Below, piece by piece: positions 1 to 8,611 of a stretch of DNA of 42,661 nucleotides (the stretch's first letter is position 1; each line of letters begins with the position of its first letter). The position numbers were made by a program, and so were the translations under genes. This DNA comes from an uncultured bacterium. Lineage in GTDB: Bacteria > Verrucomicrobiota > Kiritimatiellia > CAIVKH01. A model generated the notes under the pieces. The model made no database searches, was not told the origin of the DNA, and was given only the letters and a program-made list of their open reading frames with translations. Location: contig CAIVKH010000229.1 in assembly GCA_903906425.1 (NCBI GenBank), positions 1-42,661 of the forward strand, read 5' to 3'.

Positions 1-1510
1 CGCAGTCGGAATCGATTTCGACACCAAGTGCGCTTGCATAACCGGCGAGTTTTGCCGCAAAGCAGAGAACACCGGAACCGGTTCCGACATCGAGCAGAGC
101 GCCGCCGTGTTTTCGCGCATTACTCAGAATCGCCTGCGCCGCAAGTTTGCCGCTGGCGGTTCCGGCGTAGGCGTCAATGATCTGGCCGTCCCTGAAGATG
201 AGTTCGGCAACATGTCCGTTGGTTTCGATGATCGTCATCCGGCCGGATTCATGGGCCGAAGAGAAGAATTGCACGACCTGCGGCAGGATGTACCCGCCCA
301 GCGTGCCGCTGAGATCGCCGTGCGAGGAAAGATGGTTCTGCAAGGCTTCCGGCGTGACGGATTCGCCGACGGTGGAATAGGTGAAAACTTCGGATGACGA
401 GGCCGAGGCGGTGCCGCCGGAGTGTCCGGCCTGATTCTGATGGCCACCTGCGCGGCGGACGTTCATGCGCAGCACGAGTTCCAGCGCGAGGAGAAGGACA
501 ATGCCCATCAAAAGGAATGATGCGGCGTTTTCGCGAACGTAGAGGAGGTAAACGTCTTTGAGGCTGTAAATGCCGGCGGGTTCCTGCGGATAACTGACGC
601 GTTCGCCGGGCCTGGGTGTTGCGGCGGCGGCAACGGTCGGAACCGCGAGGACAGGGGATGCGACTGGCGGTTTGTCTTTCGCGGCCTGGTCGTCAATTGC
701 TTTGGCGGACGCGTCAAAGACGTGGTCCTTCTTTGCCTTCTCGAGTTTGTCGAGAATCTCCTGAAGCATTTGTTCCCTGATTTTCGCCAGTGCAAGTTCG
801 GGCGAGGATTCGATGGCGGCGGTCGTTTCGATGACAAACGGCGGAGGACGCACGACGGCTTCGGCGGATTCCGCAGATTCTGCCGGCGGCGGTGTGGCTT
901 GCGCGGCGGAGACCGGGATGCCCTTCGTCTTCTTCGCCGGCGGCTTGTATTGCATGGGCACGAGCACAACGCCGGGCGTCGTCTTCGAGACGGTCATTTC
1001 CACGCGGCGGTTGTTACGCAGAATTTCGACCGTGTAGGAATCCGAATTCTCACGCACCAGCGGCACCACCTCGTTTTCGTCGAACACAAAACTGCCGCGA
1101 ATTGACGACGTGCGCTGGGCGAAAACCAAAATATGCTCGATGCTGACCCACGCCGCATTATCACCGCCGGTGTATCGCGGGAAGGCGCACAACCGGTGTC
1201 CGCCATCGAGCGTCGGGACCATCGCGACATAGGATTTATCGGTCTGCTGGAAGAGCGGCAACTGGCGGCCGATTTCGCAGACCACGGTTGGATTCTCGAG
1301 TTCGACGGCAACGCGGCCGCCCATCTTGACCATCCACTTGATCGGCGGCGATTCGACTTTGACCGTGTTTGGGCGCTGCTTGTCAGCCGAAATTGTTGCG
1401 AGTGCCTGACCGGAAAAAATAGTTGAGCCTAGAGCAAAAGAGACGGCCAAACATGTCACATTTGAGAATGTGCTTTTCACGATCCGCCCATGTTTTGAAC
1501 TTCGCATCAT
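1..1510 (-). CDS. Membrane-anchored protein, DUF4388-like region then methyltransferase motif (partial)
   Basis: The minus-strand frame is open from an ATG at 1510 to the left edge (503 codons), so the C-terminus is missing. Seen in order: a signal peptide (residues about 1-38, ending SGQALA); a periplasmic-looking part; a Pro/Ala-rich linker (about 175-320); one hydrophobic helix (about 327-346, FLLMGIVLLLALELVL); a segment from about residue 399 with the DUF4388/PATAN pattern (DLSGTLGGYILPQVVQFFSS, then LIFRDGQIIDAYAG); then LLDVGTGSGVL (about 472-482) followed by GVEID, which matches motif I and the acidic end of strand 2 of class I SAM-dependent methyltransferases such as PrmA. A cleaved signal plus one helix would place the C-terminal domains in the cytoplasm. 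GTG at 1480 is an alternative start. The assignment to DUF4388 is by pattern only. The function is unknown. Confidence 0.7.
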   Translation of the reverse strand, partial: MMRSSKHGRIVKSTFSNVTCLAVSFALGSTIFSGQALATISADKQRPNTVKVESPPIKWMVKMGGRVAVELENPTVVCEIGRQLPLFQQTDKSYVAMVPTLDGGHRLCAFPRYTGGDNAAWVSIEHILVFAQRTSSIRGSFVFDENEVVPLVRENSDSYTVEILRNNRRVEMTVSKTTPGVVLVPMQYKPPAKKTKGIPVSAAQATPPPAESAESAEAVVRPPPFVIETTAAIESSPELALAKIREQMLQEILDKLEKAKKDHVFDASAKAIDDQAAKDKPPVASPVLAVPTVAAAATPRPGERVSYPQEPAGIYSLKDVYLLYVRENAASFLLMGIVLLLALELVLRMNVRRAGGHQNQAGHSGGTASASSSEVFTYSTVGESVTPEALQNHLSSHGDLSGTLGGYILPQVVQFFSSAHESGRMTIIETNGHVAELIFRDGQIIDAYAGTASGKLAAQAILSNARKHGGALLDVGTGSGVLCFAAKLAGYASALGVEIDSDC

Positions 1511-1641
1511 CGCAACGGCACCAGCGATTGAGTCCTGAGCGCCCTTATCCACAATTGCTCGCGGCAAACAACCTCACCCCGGCCTTTTCCTGTTTGCCCG
1601 GGGCGTATGCTTCATAATCCCGAATCTAAATAACGCAGAAT

Positions 1642-3399
1642 TCATGCCAGCCGGCGGCGCAGCGGCTCCATACTTTCGTCGCAGCCGCCAGCGCGATTGC
1701 GAAAAAGCCAGACGGCTCGCATCGCGGCAATGAGCTTTTGGAGATCATCAGAAGTTTCTTTTTCACCGGCCGCGCGACGGCAGCCGGTATCGGCCATCGA
1801 AATGCCGAGCGCGATCTCGCTTTGGATTTGCGCTGCGTCATCGCGCCGAATTTCGGAACGGCGAAGCTGTGCAGAAATTTCACGGAGTGCATCGCGGATG
1901 CCATTCAATTCGGATGCAGAAGTTTTATCAGCGAGAATCGCGATGTCGTCGCCGCGCAAAAACCAGAAAAGATTTGAGCCGTTCGCGCGCTGAGAACTCA
2001 ACTGCCGGTAAACATCGCCAAGCGCAAGAACTGCGGCACCGGTGACGTGCGCGGTGTCACGGAAAACGTGCGCGTCGAGTTGCACTGCAAAGTCCGCGTC
2101 GCGATTCGATTCGACGCACCACGACATCGCTGCGCCGGTGGCGAAACCCGGATAACTGAACGGCAAAGTTTGCCAGTGGCCGTTGTCGCCCCAGTCGGTG
2201 GTAATAAATCCTCGTGCGGAAAATTTGATTCCGTTTTCAGCGGCGTTCCGAATGTTGCCAAGCATGTTCGCGGTTCGACCGACGAGCGAATTCCAAGACG
2301 ACGTTCCGGGACAGACAAAAAAGGGAAGGCCAGATTTCGCGAACGCAGCGCATTCCTTGTCGAACGGATGAGCCGCCTCGTAGCCCCAGACCAGCGCGAC
2401 GGCATCGCGCGGAAGTTCGGAAATCAATTCAGGGTGATGCAAAATGATGTCGCCCCAGAAATGCATCGTCCGCCCCTGGCGTTTTGTCAGTTCATAAATC
2501 TTGAGCAGAAAATCCAGATAAACGCGGCCCTTTCCGATCCGCTCGCATTCGGATTTGCTGCGGCCCTGGCCGAGGTCCACGGTTTCATCGCAGCCGACGT
2601 TCACGTTGCGGCTCGAAAAATTCGGCAACAATTCGGAGAGCATTTCGGCGACAAGTTCGATGCTTCGCGGATCGAGTGGATTCAGGCTGCACGGATAATT
2701 TCTGAACTCGCCCCACGCCGTGTGCCCGTTCGGCGTTTCCGCGAGATCGCGATATCGCGGGTGTGTGAGCCATCGCGCGAGGTGGCCGAAGCAATTTTGG
2801 TTCGGCACCAGCTCGACGAATCGCGCGCGGCAAAAATTATCCAACTCGCGGATCTGCTCCGCCGTCATCGGGTCCGCGTGCTGCCAGACTTCGCGGTGAT
2901 TCCGATAAGAAAAAGTGTGCTCGGTATAAAGTTCGAGCCGGTTGATTTTCCATTCCGAAAATTCGTCAACGAGCCTGAACAGCGTCTCCATCTTCGGAAC
3001 CTTGCAGCGGCTGATGTCGAGCATGATTCCGCGCACCGGAAAATCCGGCCAGTCCTCGATCGTTCCGCAGGGCAGGGGACCGTCGCAAACGCGCCGCAGT
3101 TGCCGCAGCGTCATCGCCGCGTAGTGCGCGCCCGCGTCGTCGGCCGCGGCCATTTCGATGCCGTCCGGCCGGATCGCGAGCCTGTAACTTTGAGCCGGCA
3201 GCGAGCCATCGCGCAGTGTCCGCAGCTCGTCCGCGCCGCAGCAACCGCAGCCGCGAACAATTTTTCGCGGCTGCGGCAGCAGCACAAACTCATCGAGATT
3301 TTTCGGCCCGGATTGCACGGGCCGCAGTGAACCACGCCCGACTTCCGGCGACAAGTCGCGCGCGCCGTTAATACGAAATCCTGCGCCGCGCGATGGCAC
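1642..3399 (-). CDS. GH20 beta-N-acetylhexosaminidase-like glycoside hydrolase
   Basis: About 585 residues. An N-terminal GH20b-like domain (about residues 1-115) precedes a TIM-barrel catalytic domain beginning near DFPVRGIMLDISRCKVP. The motif NVGCDET (Asp-Glu about residues 271-272) corresponds to the catalytic Asp-Glu pair of GH20, which cleaves terminal N-acetylhexosamine by substrate-assisted catalysis. No signal peptide is visible, so it may act in the cytoplasm on imported oligosaccharides. Start choice: GTG at 3399 has a GGAAG about 11 nt upstream, supplied by the palindromic repeat. A TTG at 3417 lies inside the repeat and is less likely. It is transcribed divergently from the sulfatase gene across locus 1 of the palindrome. 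The substrate is inferred, not shown. Confidence 0.85.
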   Translation of the reverse strand: MPSRGAGFRINGARDLSPEVGRGSLRPVQSGPKNLDEFVLLPQPRKIVRGCGCCGADELRTLRDGSLPAQSYRLAIRPDGIEMAAADDAGAHYAAMTLRQLRRVCDGPLPCGTIEDWPDFPVRGIMLDISRCKVPKMETLFRLVDEFSEWKINRLELYTEHTFSYRNHREVWQHADPMTAEQIRELDNFCRARFVELVPNQNCFGHLARWLTHPRYRDLAETPNGHTAWGEFRNYPCSLNPLDPRSIELVAEMLSELLPNFSSRNVNVGCDETVDLGQGRSKSECERIGKGRVYLDFLLKIYELTKRQGRTMHFWGDIILHHPELISELPRDAVALVWGYEAAHPFDKECAAFAKSGLPFFVCPGTSSWNSLVGRTANMLGNIRNAAENGIKFSARGFITTDWGDNGHWQTLPFSYPGFATGAAMSWCVESNRDADFAVQLDAHVFRDTAHVTGAAVLALGDVYRQLSSQRANGSNLFWFLRGDDIAILADKTSASELNGIRDALREISAQLRRSEIRRDDAAQIQSEIALGISMADTGCRRAAGEKETSDDLQKLIAAMRAVWLFRNRAGGCDESMEPLRRRLA

Positions 3400-3411
3400 T
3401 CGAATCGCAAC

Positions 3412-3459
3412 TTCCAATCATTGGAAATTACGAAAGCGCAGACTTCCAATCATTGGGAA
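3412..3459. repeat. Paired palindrome, locus 1
   Basis: A perfect copy at 3412-3426 (centre C) and a copy with one extra G at 3444-3459 start 32 bp apart. The pair lies in the divergent gap between the GH20 and sulfatase genes. Confidence 0.9.
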
Positions 3460-3477
3460 AATCCGCACACTTCGCGC

Positions 3478-5142
3478 ATGAAAAGTTTTGCCGGTCTTTT
3501 GGCGTTCGTCGTCGTTTGTGTTCTCGCCGTCTGCGACAGCAACTTGCTTGCTGCGGAAAAAACGCAGCGGCCGAATGTCGTGATCATCCTCGCTGACGAC
3601 ATGGGCTTTTCCGATCCGGGTTGCTACGGCGGCGAAATCGCGACGCCGAACATTGACGCGCTGGCCGCGGGCGGTTTGCGGTTCACGGATTTTCACAACA
3701 CGGCGCGTTGCTGGCCGTCACGCGCGTGCATCCTCACCGGATACTACGCGCAGCAGGTTCGTCGCGACACCGTACCCGGCATCGAACGGCAAACCGGCAA
3801 CAACGGCGTGCGGCCGTCGTGGGCGCGGCTGCTGCCCGAAATGCTGCGCCCGCTAGGCTACCGGACGTATCATTCCGGCAAGTGGCACGTGGACGGCCCG
3901 GTGCTCGCCGGCGGCTTCGATCATTCGTATTCGATCAACGATCACAACCGCCATTTCAATCCGCGCGAACATACGCTCGACGACAAGCCGCTGCCGCCGG
4001 TCGAACCGGACAGCGGATATTTTTCGGCGACCGCCACCGCGCAGCACGCGATCGAAATGTTGCAGGATCACGCGAAGAATTTTTCGCAGGCTCCGTTCTT
4101 TTTGTACCTGGCTTTCATCACGCCGCATTTTCCGCTGCACGCGCCAGCCGAGGACATCGCGCTTTTCAAGGACACCTACACCGCCGGTTGGGACGTGATG
4201 CGCGCGGCGCGGCACGATCGGATCGTGAAGATGGGCCTGCTCGATTGCGCGCTGCCGCCGATGCAGCCGGATGTCTGGCCGTCGTGGAATCTCGGTGAGG
4301 ACAAGCTCAAGGAAGCCATCGGCCCCGGCGAGTGCGGCCGCGCCGTGCCGTGGAATTCGCTGAACGACGAGCAAAAGAAATTTCAGCCCGTCAAAATGTC
4401 CATCCACGCCGCGATGGTTCATCGCATGGACACCGAGATCGGCCGCGTGCTGGATGAAATCAAAAAGATGAACGCCTATTCCAACACGGCCATTTTCTTC
4501 CTGTCCGACAACGGCGCGAGCGCCGAACAAATCATCCGCGGCGACAAACACGACAAGACGAAAGCGCCCGGTTCCGCCGGAACTTTTCTTTCCATCGGCC
4601 CCGGCTGGTCGAGCGCGGCCAACACGCCGTTCCGCCTGCATAAATCATGGGTTCACGAAGGCGGCATCACGACGCCGCTCATCGTCGAGTGGCCGCAGGG
4701 AATTTCCGCGCGCGGTGAATTTCGCCGGAATGCCGGCCATGTGACCGATCTCGCGCCGACGATTCTCGATCTCGCGGGCGGAAAAATGCCGGACAGTTTC
4801 GATGGCAAGCCCGTTCCCGCGCGGCCCGGCAAGAGCCTCGTTCCCGCTTTTGAAAAAGACGGCACCGTCGCGCACGATTATTTCTGGTGGTATCACGACG
4901 GCAACCGCGCGATCCGCGCCGGTGACTGGAAGCTCGTCGCCGATCACGCAAAGCCGTGGGAGCTTTACGATCTCTCGCGCGACCGTTCCGAAATGCACGA
5001 TCTCGCCAAGGAGAATCCGGCGAAGGTCGGCGAACTCGAAAAGCAGTGGACGCAGCACATGGAAGAATTCAAGGCCGAGGCCAGCAAGGATCTGCCGGCG
5101 GTTCCGGCGTCGAAGAAAAAGAACAAGCCGATGGCTGATTAG
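3478..5142 (+). CDS. Secreted Cys-type sulfatase (arylsulfatase family, S1)
   Basis: 554 residues. A signal peptide (residues 1 to about 26, hydrophobic core LLAFVVVCVLAV) precedes an alkaline-phosphatase-fold sulfatase domain starting NVVIILADDMGFSD, whose paired Asp (40-41) bind the metal. Cys78-Trp-Pro-Ser-Arg is the C-x-P-S-R signature, whose Cys must be converted to formylglycine. TGYYAQQVR, the HSGKWHV region and FLSDNGAS are other family motifs. The C-terminus is Lys-rich. It should remove sulfate esters from carbohydrate substrates in the periplasm or outside the cell. ATG at 3478 is chosen because the signal peptide begins there; an upstream in-frame extension runs into the palindromic repeat and encodes nothing recognisable. 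No maturing enzyme with a Cys pair is visible in the window. Confidence 0.93.
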   Translation: MKSFAGLLAFVVVCVLAVCDSNLLAAEKTQRPNVVIILADDMGFSDPGCYGGEIATPNIDALAAGGLRFTDFHNTARCWPSRACILTGYYAQQVRRDTVPGIERQTGNNGVRPSWARLLPEMLRPLGYRTYHSGKWHVDGPVLAGGFDHSYSINDHNRHFNPREHTLDDKPLPPVEPDSGYFSATATAQHAIEMLQDHAKNFSQAPFFLYLAFITPHFPLHAPAEDIALFKDTYTAGWDVMRAARHDRIVKMGLLDCALPPMQPDVWPSWNLGEDKLKEAIGPGECGRAVPWNSLNDEQKKFQPVKMSIHAAMVHRMDTEIGRVLDEIKKMNAYSNTAIFFLSDNGASAEQIIRGDKHDKTKAPGSAGTFLSIGPGWSSAANTPFRLHKSWVHEGGITTPLIVEWPQGISARGEFRRNAGHVTDLAPTILDLAGGKMPDSFDGKPVPARPGKSLVPAFEKDGTVAHDYFWWYHDGNRAIRAGDWKLVADHAKPWELYDLSRDRSEMHDLAKENPAKVGELEKQWTQHMEEFKAEASKDLPAVPASKKKNKPMAD

Positions 5143-5167
5143 AGGACGGACGTCGGAAAACAGCCCG

Positions 5168-5914
5168 TCACTTCGCCGGCACTTGCTCGACTTTGTAAGC
5201 CTGCAATTCGGTGACGATGTTCGCGCTCATTCGCGATGGCGCCATGACCAGCTTCACCATCGGATGCGTTCCGTCCGCGGCCAGGTACATCTCCAGCGGC
5301 GGCATCAGCGCGGAAATCATCGCCGACTTCGCCGTCACGCGCAGATGCCGGCACTCAAATTTGCCGGCAGGCGTCGTCACCGATTCCTTGCCGAGGTCCT
5401 CCACCTTGCCGTCGGCAACTTTCAGCGAACCGTCCGAAGTGACGTTCACATTGTGCAGCGCCGACGGGAGCGAATTCTTGTCCAGCATCTGCGCCAGCGA
5501 AAACTTGAACATCGGCGCGATGCAAAACGGAGACGCCGGCATCGCAACCGACGCCGAATTCTTCAGCGTCTCCCCCGCATAGGTTTTGCTTTCGATCTTG
5601 CCGTCCGCCACCCGCACCTCCGTCCGCGTCGCCGCATCGCCTTCGCCGGTGATGCGCGTCCATGACACCGGTTGAAGCGTCGCCGCGTCGAAGGTGACGT
5701 CGAACTTTTGTGGCGACCCCTTCTGCTTCCGGTCCTCGGTCACATGAACCCGGCCCGGCTCGCGGCGGATTTCCGAACTCATCGAACCCTGCTCCGCGCC
5801 GCTGCCTTCCTCCGCGACCCGGTACGCAAGCGTTTCCACCGTGACCGCGCCCGCGTCTGCCGCGCGGCAAGTCGCGCACAACCACACCAGCAAAAGACCT
5901 GAAAGAATTCTCAT
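5168..5914 (-). CDS. Small secreted protein, possibly DUF3108-like
   Basis: 248 residues. A signal peptide (MRILSGLLLVWLCATCRA, residues 1-18) is followed by a beta-rich soluble domain with features such as FDAATLQPVSWTR and TPAGKFECRHLRV. That pattern, converting tracked intermediate values in a secreted beta protein, recalls the DUF3108 family, but I am not certain. ATG at 5914 has a strong GGAGGA six bases upstream. A longer in-frame extension to 6088 enters the intergenic repeats and is rejected. The stop lies only 25 bp from the stop of the convergent sulfatase gene. The role is unknown. Confidence 0.7.
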   Translation of the reverse strand: MRILSGLLLVWLCATCRAADAGAVTVETLAYRVAEEGSGAEQGSMSSEIRREPGRVHVTEDRKQKGSPQKFDVTFDAATLQPVSWTRITGEGDAATRTEVRVADGKIESKTYAGETLKNSASVAMPASPFCIAPMFKFSLAQMLDKNSLPSALHNVNVTSDGSLKVADGKVEDLGKESVTTPAGKFECRHLRVTAKSAMISALMPPLEMYLAADGTHPMVKLVMAPSRMSANIVTELQAYKVEQVPAK

Positions 5915-6082
5915 GACGACTCCTCCGTTTGCCACGCAGAATATCACGCCCTCACCAGCCTGCAACCCAGGCGAATGCCATCCCGACCGTCGCGAAATTG
6001 CCGGCGTACGAAACGATGTTGAAATATTGCGTCCGAACAGCTCGCAGAGATCGGCGTCAGGTTTCATTTTCTTTTTCGCATC

Positions 6083-6161
6083 TTCCAATCATTGGAAGTT
6101 TGCCGGCCCGGAATTTCCAATCATGGAAAAATGTGGCTGCGAAAATTTCCAGTGATTGGAA
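6083..6161. repeat. Triple palindrome, locus 2
   Basis: Three copies start at 6083, 6115 and 6147, exactly 32 bp apart. The first is perfect. The second has lost one T (14 bp), and its following spacer is one base longer, which restores the phase. The third has one substitution (CAGTG for CAATG). It lies between divergent genes. Confidence 0.88.
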
Positions 6162-6172
6162 GAACATATCTG

Positions 6173-6201
6173 TTGGCTTGCGCGGAACGGTTCGGTAGTG
6201 T
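6173..6201 (+). promoter_or_regulatory. Possible sigma-70-type promoter of the isomerase operon
   Basis: TTGGCT and TAGTGT are separated by 17 bp. The expected transcription start near 6208 would put the hairpin at 6216-6234 at the very 5' end of the mRNA. The match is weak and rests on spacing and position. Confidence 0.25.
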
Positions 6202-6215
6202 TCGCAACTCGAAAG

Positions 6216-6234
6216 CCGCCGCGTGACGCGGCGG
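6216..6234. other. Perfect GC hairpin in the 5' leader of the isomerase operon
   Basis: CCGCCGCG, a TGA loop, and CGCGGCGG form an 8-bp perfect stem 33 bp before the start codon at 6268. It could stabilise the mRNA 5' end or be a REP-like element. No T-run follows, so it is not an obvious terminator. Confidence 0.5.
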
Positions 6235-6267
6235 GAAACTGTTCAACAAAAAAACGGAGATTGAATC

Positions 6268-7305
6268 ATGCCTAGAGCTGTTACGTTGTTTACCGGCCAG
6301 TGGGCCGACCTCTCGATCAAGGACCTCGCGCCGTTGGCGAAAAAAATGGGCTACGACGGCCTCGAACTAGCCTGCTGGGGCGATCACTTCAATATCGATG
6401 AAGCCGCGAAGAGCGAGAAATATTGCAAGGATCTCTGGCAGCTTCTCACGAAAAACGGGCTGACCTGTTTTGCGATTTCGAACCATCTCGTCGGCCAGGC
6501 GGTCTGTGACAACATTGACGAGCGTCATCAGTGCATTCTTCCGCCGGATGTCTGGGGCGATGGCAATCCCGAAGGCGTCCGCCAGCGCGCCGCGGAAAAA
6601 ATGAAGCTCTCCGCGAAGGCCGCGCGTAATTTCTTCAACGCAAAACCGGGCGGCGACAAGAAAGCCGCTGCGCAGGTCAACGGGTTCACCGGTTCGAGCA
6701 TCTGGCATTCGATCTACGCATTTCCTCCCACCAACCAGGCGTATTACGACAAGGGCTTCGCCGATTTCGCGAAACGCTTTCTTCCGATCTTGAATGAATT
6801 CGAGAAACAGAATGTCAACTTCGGCCTCGAAGTTCATCCGACAGAAATCGCGTTCGACATCGCCTCCGCCGCGCGCGCGGTCGAAGCGGTCAAGGGCCAC
6901 AAGCGATTTGGATTCAATTATGATCCGTCGCACTTCGGCTACCAGCATGTTGACTATGTGAAATTCATCCGCACCTTCGGCGCGCGTATTTTCCACATGC
7001 ACGTCAAGGACGCGTGGTGGGGCCACGGCAACGGCGAAGTCGGCGTATTCGGCGGTCACACGGATTTCGGCGACGCCCGTCGCTATTGGGATTTCCGCTC
7101 GCCCGGTCGCGGTGACATCAACTTCGAAGAAATCATCGTCGCGTTGAACGACGTCGGCTACACCGGCCCGCTTTCCGTCGAATGGGAAGACATCCGCATG
7201 GACCGCATCCAAGGCGGAACCGAAGCCTGCGCATTCTGCAAGAAACTGGATTTCGGCAAGAGCGCCGTCGCGTTCGACGCAGCGTTCGACAAAAAGAACC
7301 AATAA
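6268..7305 (+). CDS. Sugar phosphate isomerase/epimerase (xylose-isomerase-like TIM barrel)
   Basis: 345 residues, cytoplasmic (no signal). The fold family (AP endonuclease 2 / xylose isomerase-like) is shown by [12 protein letters not shown] (metal-binding Glu), [10 protein letters not shown] (Asp and His), [10 protein letters not shown] (His and Asp), and PLSVEWED (Glu), in the usual order. A GGAG lies eight bases before ATG 6268. The Gfo/Idh/MocA oxidoreductase gene follows after 48 bp and is probably in the same operon. Such pairs usually handle inositol, keto-sugar or other sugar-acid intermediates. The substrate cannot be read from the sequence. Confidence 0.88.
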   Translation: MPRAVTLFTGQWADLSIKDLAPLAKKMGYDGLELACWGDHFNIDEAAKSEKYCKDLWQLLTKNGLTCFAISNHLVGQAVCDNIDERHQCILPPDVWGDGNPEGVRQRAAEKMKLSAKAARNFFNAKPGGDKKAAAQVNGFTGSSIWHSIYAFPPTNQAYYDKGFADFAKRFLPILNEFEKQNVNFGLEVHPTEIAFDIASAARAVEAVKGHKRFGFNYDPSHFGYQHVDYVKFIRTFGARIFHMHVKDAWWGHGNGEVGVFGGHTDFGDARRYWDFRSPGRGDINFEEIIVALNDVGYTGPLSVEWEDIRMDRIQGGTEACAFCKKLDFGKSAVAFDAAFDKKNQ

Positions 7306-7308
7306 TCG

Positions 7309-7342
7309 GGATCTGAAATTTCAAATCTCTAATCTGAAAACT
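7309..7342. repeat. AT-rich degenerate TCTGAAATTT-type element, copy 1
   Basis: The run contains ATCTGAAATTTCAAATC and AATCTGAAAA. Related strings occur at 17741-17780 and 22781-22815, all between genes. Here it fills most of the 48-bp gap in the isomerase operon, just before the ribosome site. Confidence 0.5.
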
Positions 7343-7353
7343 GAGGAGAAAAA

Positions 7354-8514
7354 ATGAACCGTAAATTGAGAATGGGCATGGTTGGCGGCGGTCCCGGCGC
7401 TTTCATCGGCGAAGTCCACCGCAAAGCGGCGCGCATGGATGGCGGCATCGAAATTGTCGCCGGCGCGTTTCACATTGATCCGAAATTGAGCCACGAGCAG
7501 GGCAAGTTGCTTTGCATTGACCCGGCGCGTGCGTACGACAATTTCGAACAGATGATCGCGGCGGAATCGAAGCGCGAAGACAAGATTGACTTCGTCTCCG
7601 TCTGCACGCCGAACAACTGGCATTATCCGATCGCCGCCGCGTTCCTGAAAGCCGGCTTCAATGTCATGTGCGAAAAACCCATGACGATGTCGCTGAAGGA
7701 AGCGAAAGATCTGAAGAAGATCGTTGAGAAGTCCGGAAAAGTTTTCGGACTGATGCACAACTATCCCGGCTATCCGATGGCCAAACTCGCGCGCGACATG
7801 GTCCGCCAGGGCGACCTCGGAAAAATCTACAAGATCGTCGTGCAATATCCGCAGGGCTGGCTCGTCCGCCCGATTGAGAAACAGGGACAGCAGCAGGCCT
7901 CGTGGCGCACCGACCCGAAGCAGAGCGGCGCCGCCGGCTGCATGGGCGACATCGGCACGCACGCGGAAAACATGGCCCACTACATCACCGGGCTTGAGAT
8001 CGAAGAAGTCTGCGCCGACCTGACGACCTTCATCGAAGGCCGCCGCCTCGACGACGACGGAAACGTTCTCGTCCGCTGGAGCAAAGGCGCAAAAGGAATT
8101 CTTCACGCCAGCCAGGTTTCCATCGGCGAAGAAAACGGTCTCGCGATCTGGGTCTATGGCGAGAACAAGGCGCTCGAATGGCATCAGGAGCACCCGAATT
8201 ATCTGTACGTGAAAGTCATTGACGGTCCCGTGCAGGTCTGGCGTCGCGGCAACGGTTACGTCAGCGCGAAGAGCGCTGCCGCCGGCCGCGCCACGCGCAT
8301 TCCGTCGGGACATCCCGAGGCGTTCCTCGAAGCGTTCGCGAACAACTATTGCAACTTCAGCGACACGATTCGCGCGAAGATTGACGGCCGCAAGCCCACG
8401 GAACTCGAACTCGACTTCCCCGGCGTCGCCGAAGGCATCACCGGAATGGCCTTCATCGAAACCGTCGTCGAAAGTTCTGCGAAGGGCGCGAAGTGGACCA
8501 AGATGAAAAAATGA
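7354..8514 (+). CDS. Gfo/Idh/MocA-family NAD(P)-dependent oxidoreductase
   Basis: 386 residues. The N-terminal Rossmann domain begins GMVGGGPGAFIGEVHR. CEKPMTMS carries the Glu-Lys-Pro motif with the family's conserved Lys. GDIGTHAENMAHY has the conserved Gly-Thr-His near the active site, in the C-terminal alpha/beta domain. A strong AGGAG lies seven bases before ATG 7354. It is the second gene after the sugar isomerase, and the pair probably oxidises and rearranges a sugar or cyclitol in the cytoplasm. A clear terminator follows at 8541. The substrate is unknown. Confidence 0.92.
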   Translation: MNRKLRMGMVGGGPGAFIGEVHRKAARMDGGIEIVAGAFHIDPKLSHEQGKLLCIDPARAYDNFEQMIAAESKREDKIDFVSVCTPNNWHYPIAAAFLKAGFNVMCEKPMTMSLKEAKDLKKIVEKSGKVFGLMHNYPGYPMAKLARDMVRQGDLGKIYKIVVQYPQGWLVRPIEKQGQQQASWRTDPKQSGAAGCMGDIGTHAENMAHYITGLEIEEVCADLTTFIEGRRLDDDGNVLVRWSKGAKGILHASQVSIGEENGLAIWVYGENKALEWHQEHPNYLYVKVIDGPVQVWRRGNGYVSAKSAAAGRATRIPSGHPEAFLEAFANNYCNFSDTIRAKIDGRKPTELELDFPGVAEGITGMAFIETVVESSAKGAKWTKMKK

Positions 8515-8540
8515 CGCGAATCGACGCGTTTAATTGATTC

Positions 8541-8575
8541 AACCGCCGGTTGCGCATGCAGCCGGCGGTTTTCTT
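8541..8575 (+). terminator. Rho-independent terminator of the isomerase/oxidoreductase operon
   Basis: AACCGCCGG at 8541-8549 pairs with CCGGCGGTT at 8562-8570. The inner TGC/GCA can extend the stem to about 13 bp around a GCAT loop. TTCTTG follows directly, so the transcript ends in a U-rich tail. It lies 27 bp after the stop at 8514 and may also serve the convergent kinase gene. Confidence 0.8.
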
Positions 8576-8611
8576 GCATCCTATCAGCGCGGCTCACCCC
8601 GCGACTGCAAC

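Noticed and set aside
2047-3330. 427-codon plus-strand frame opposite the GH20 gene
   Set aside because: Arg-rich shadow of a high-GC gene; the minus strand has clear GH20 motifs.
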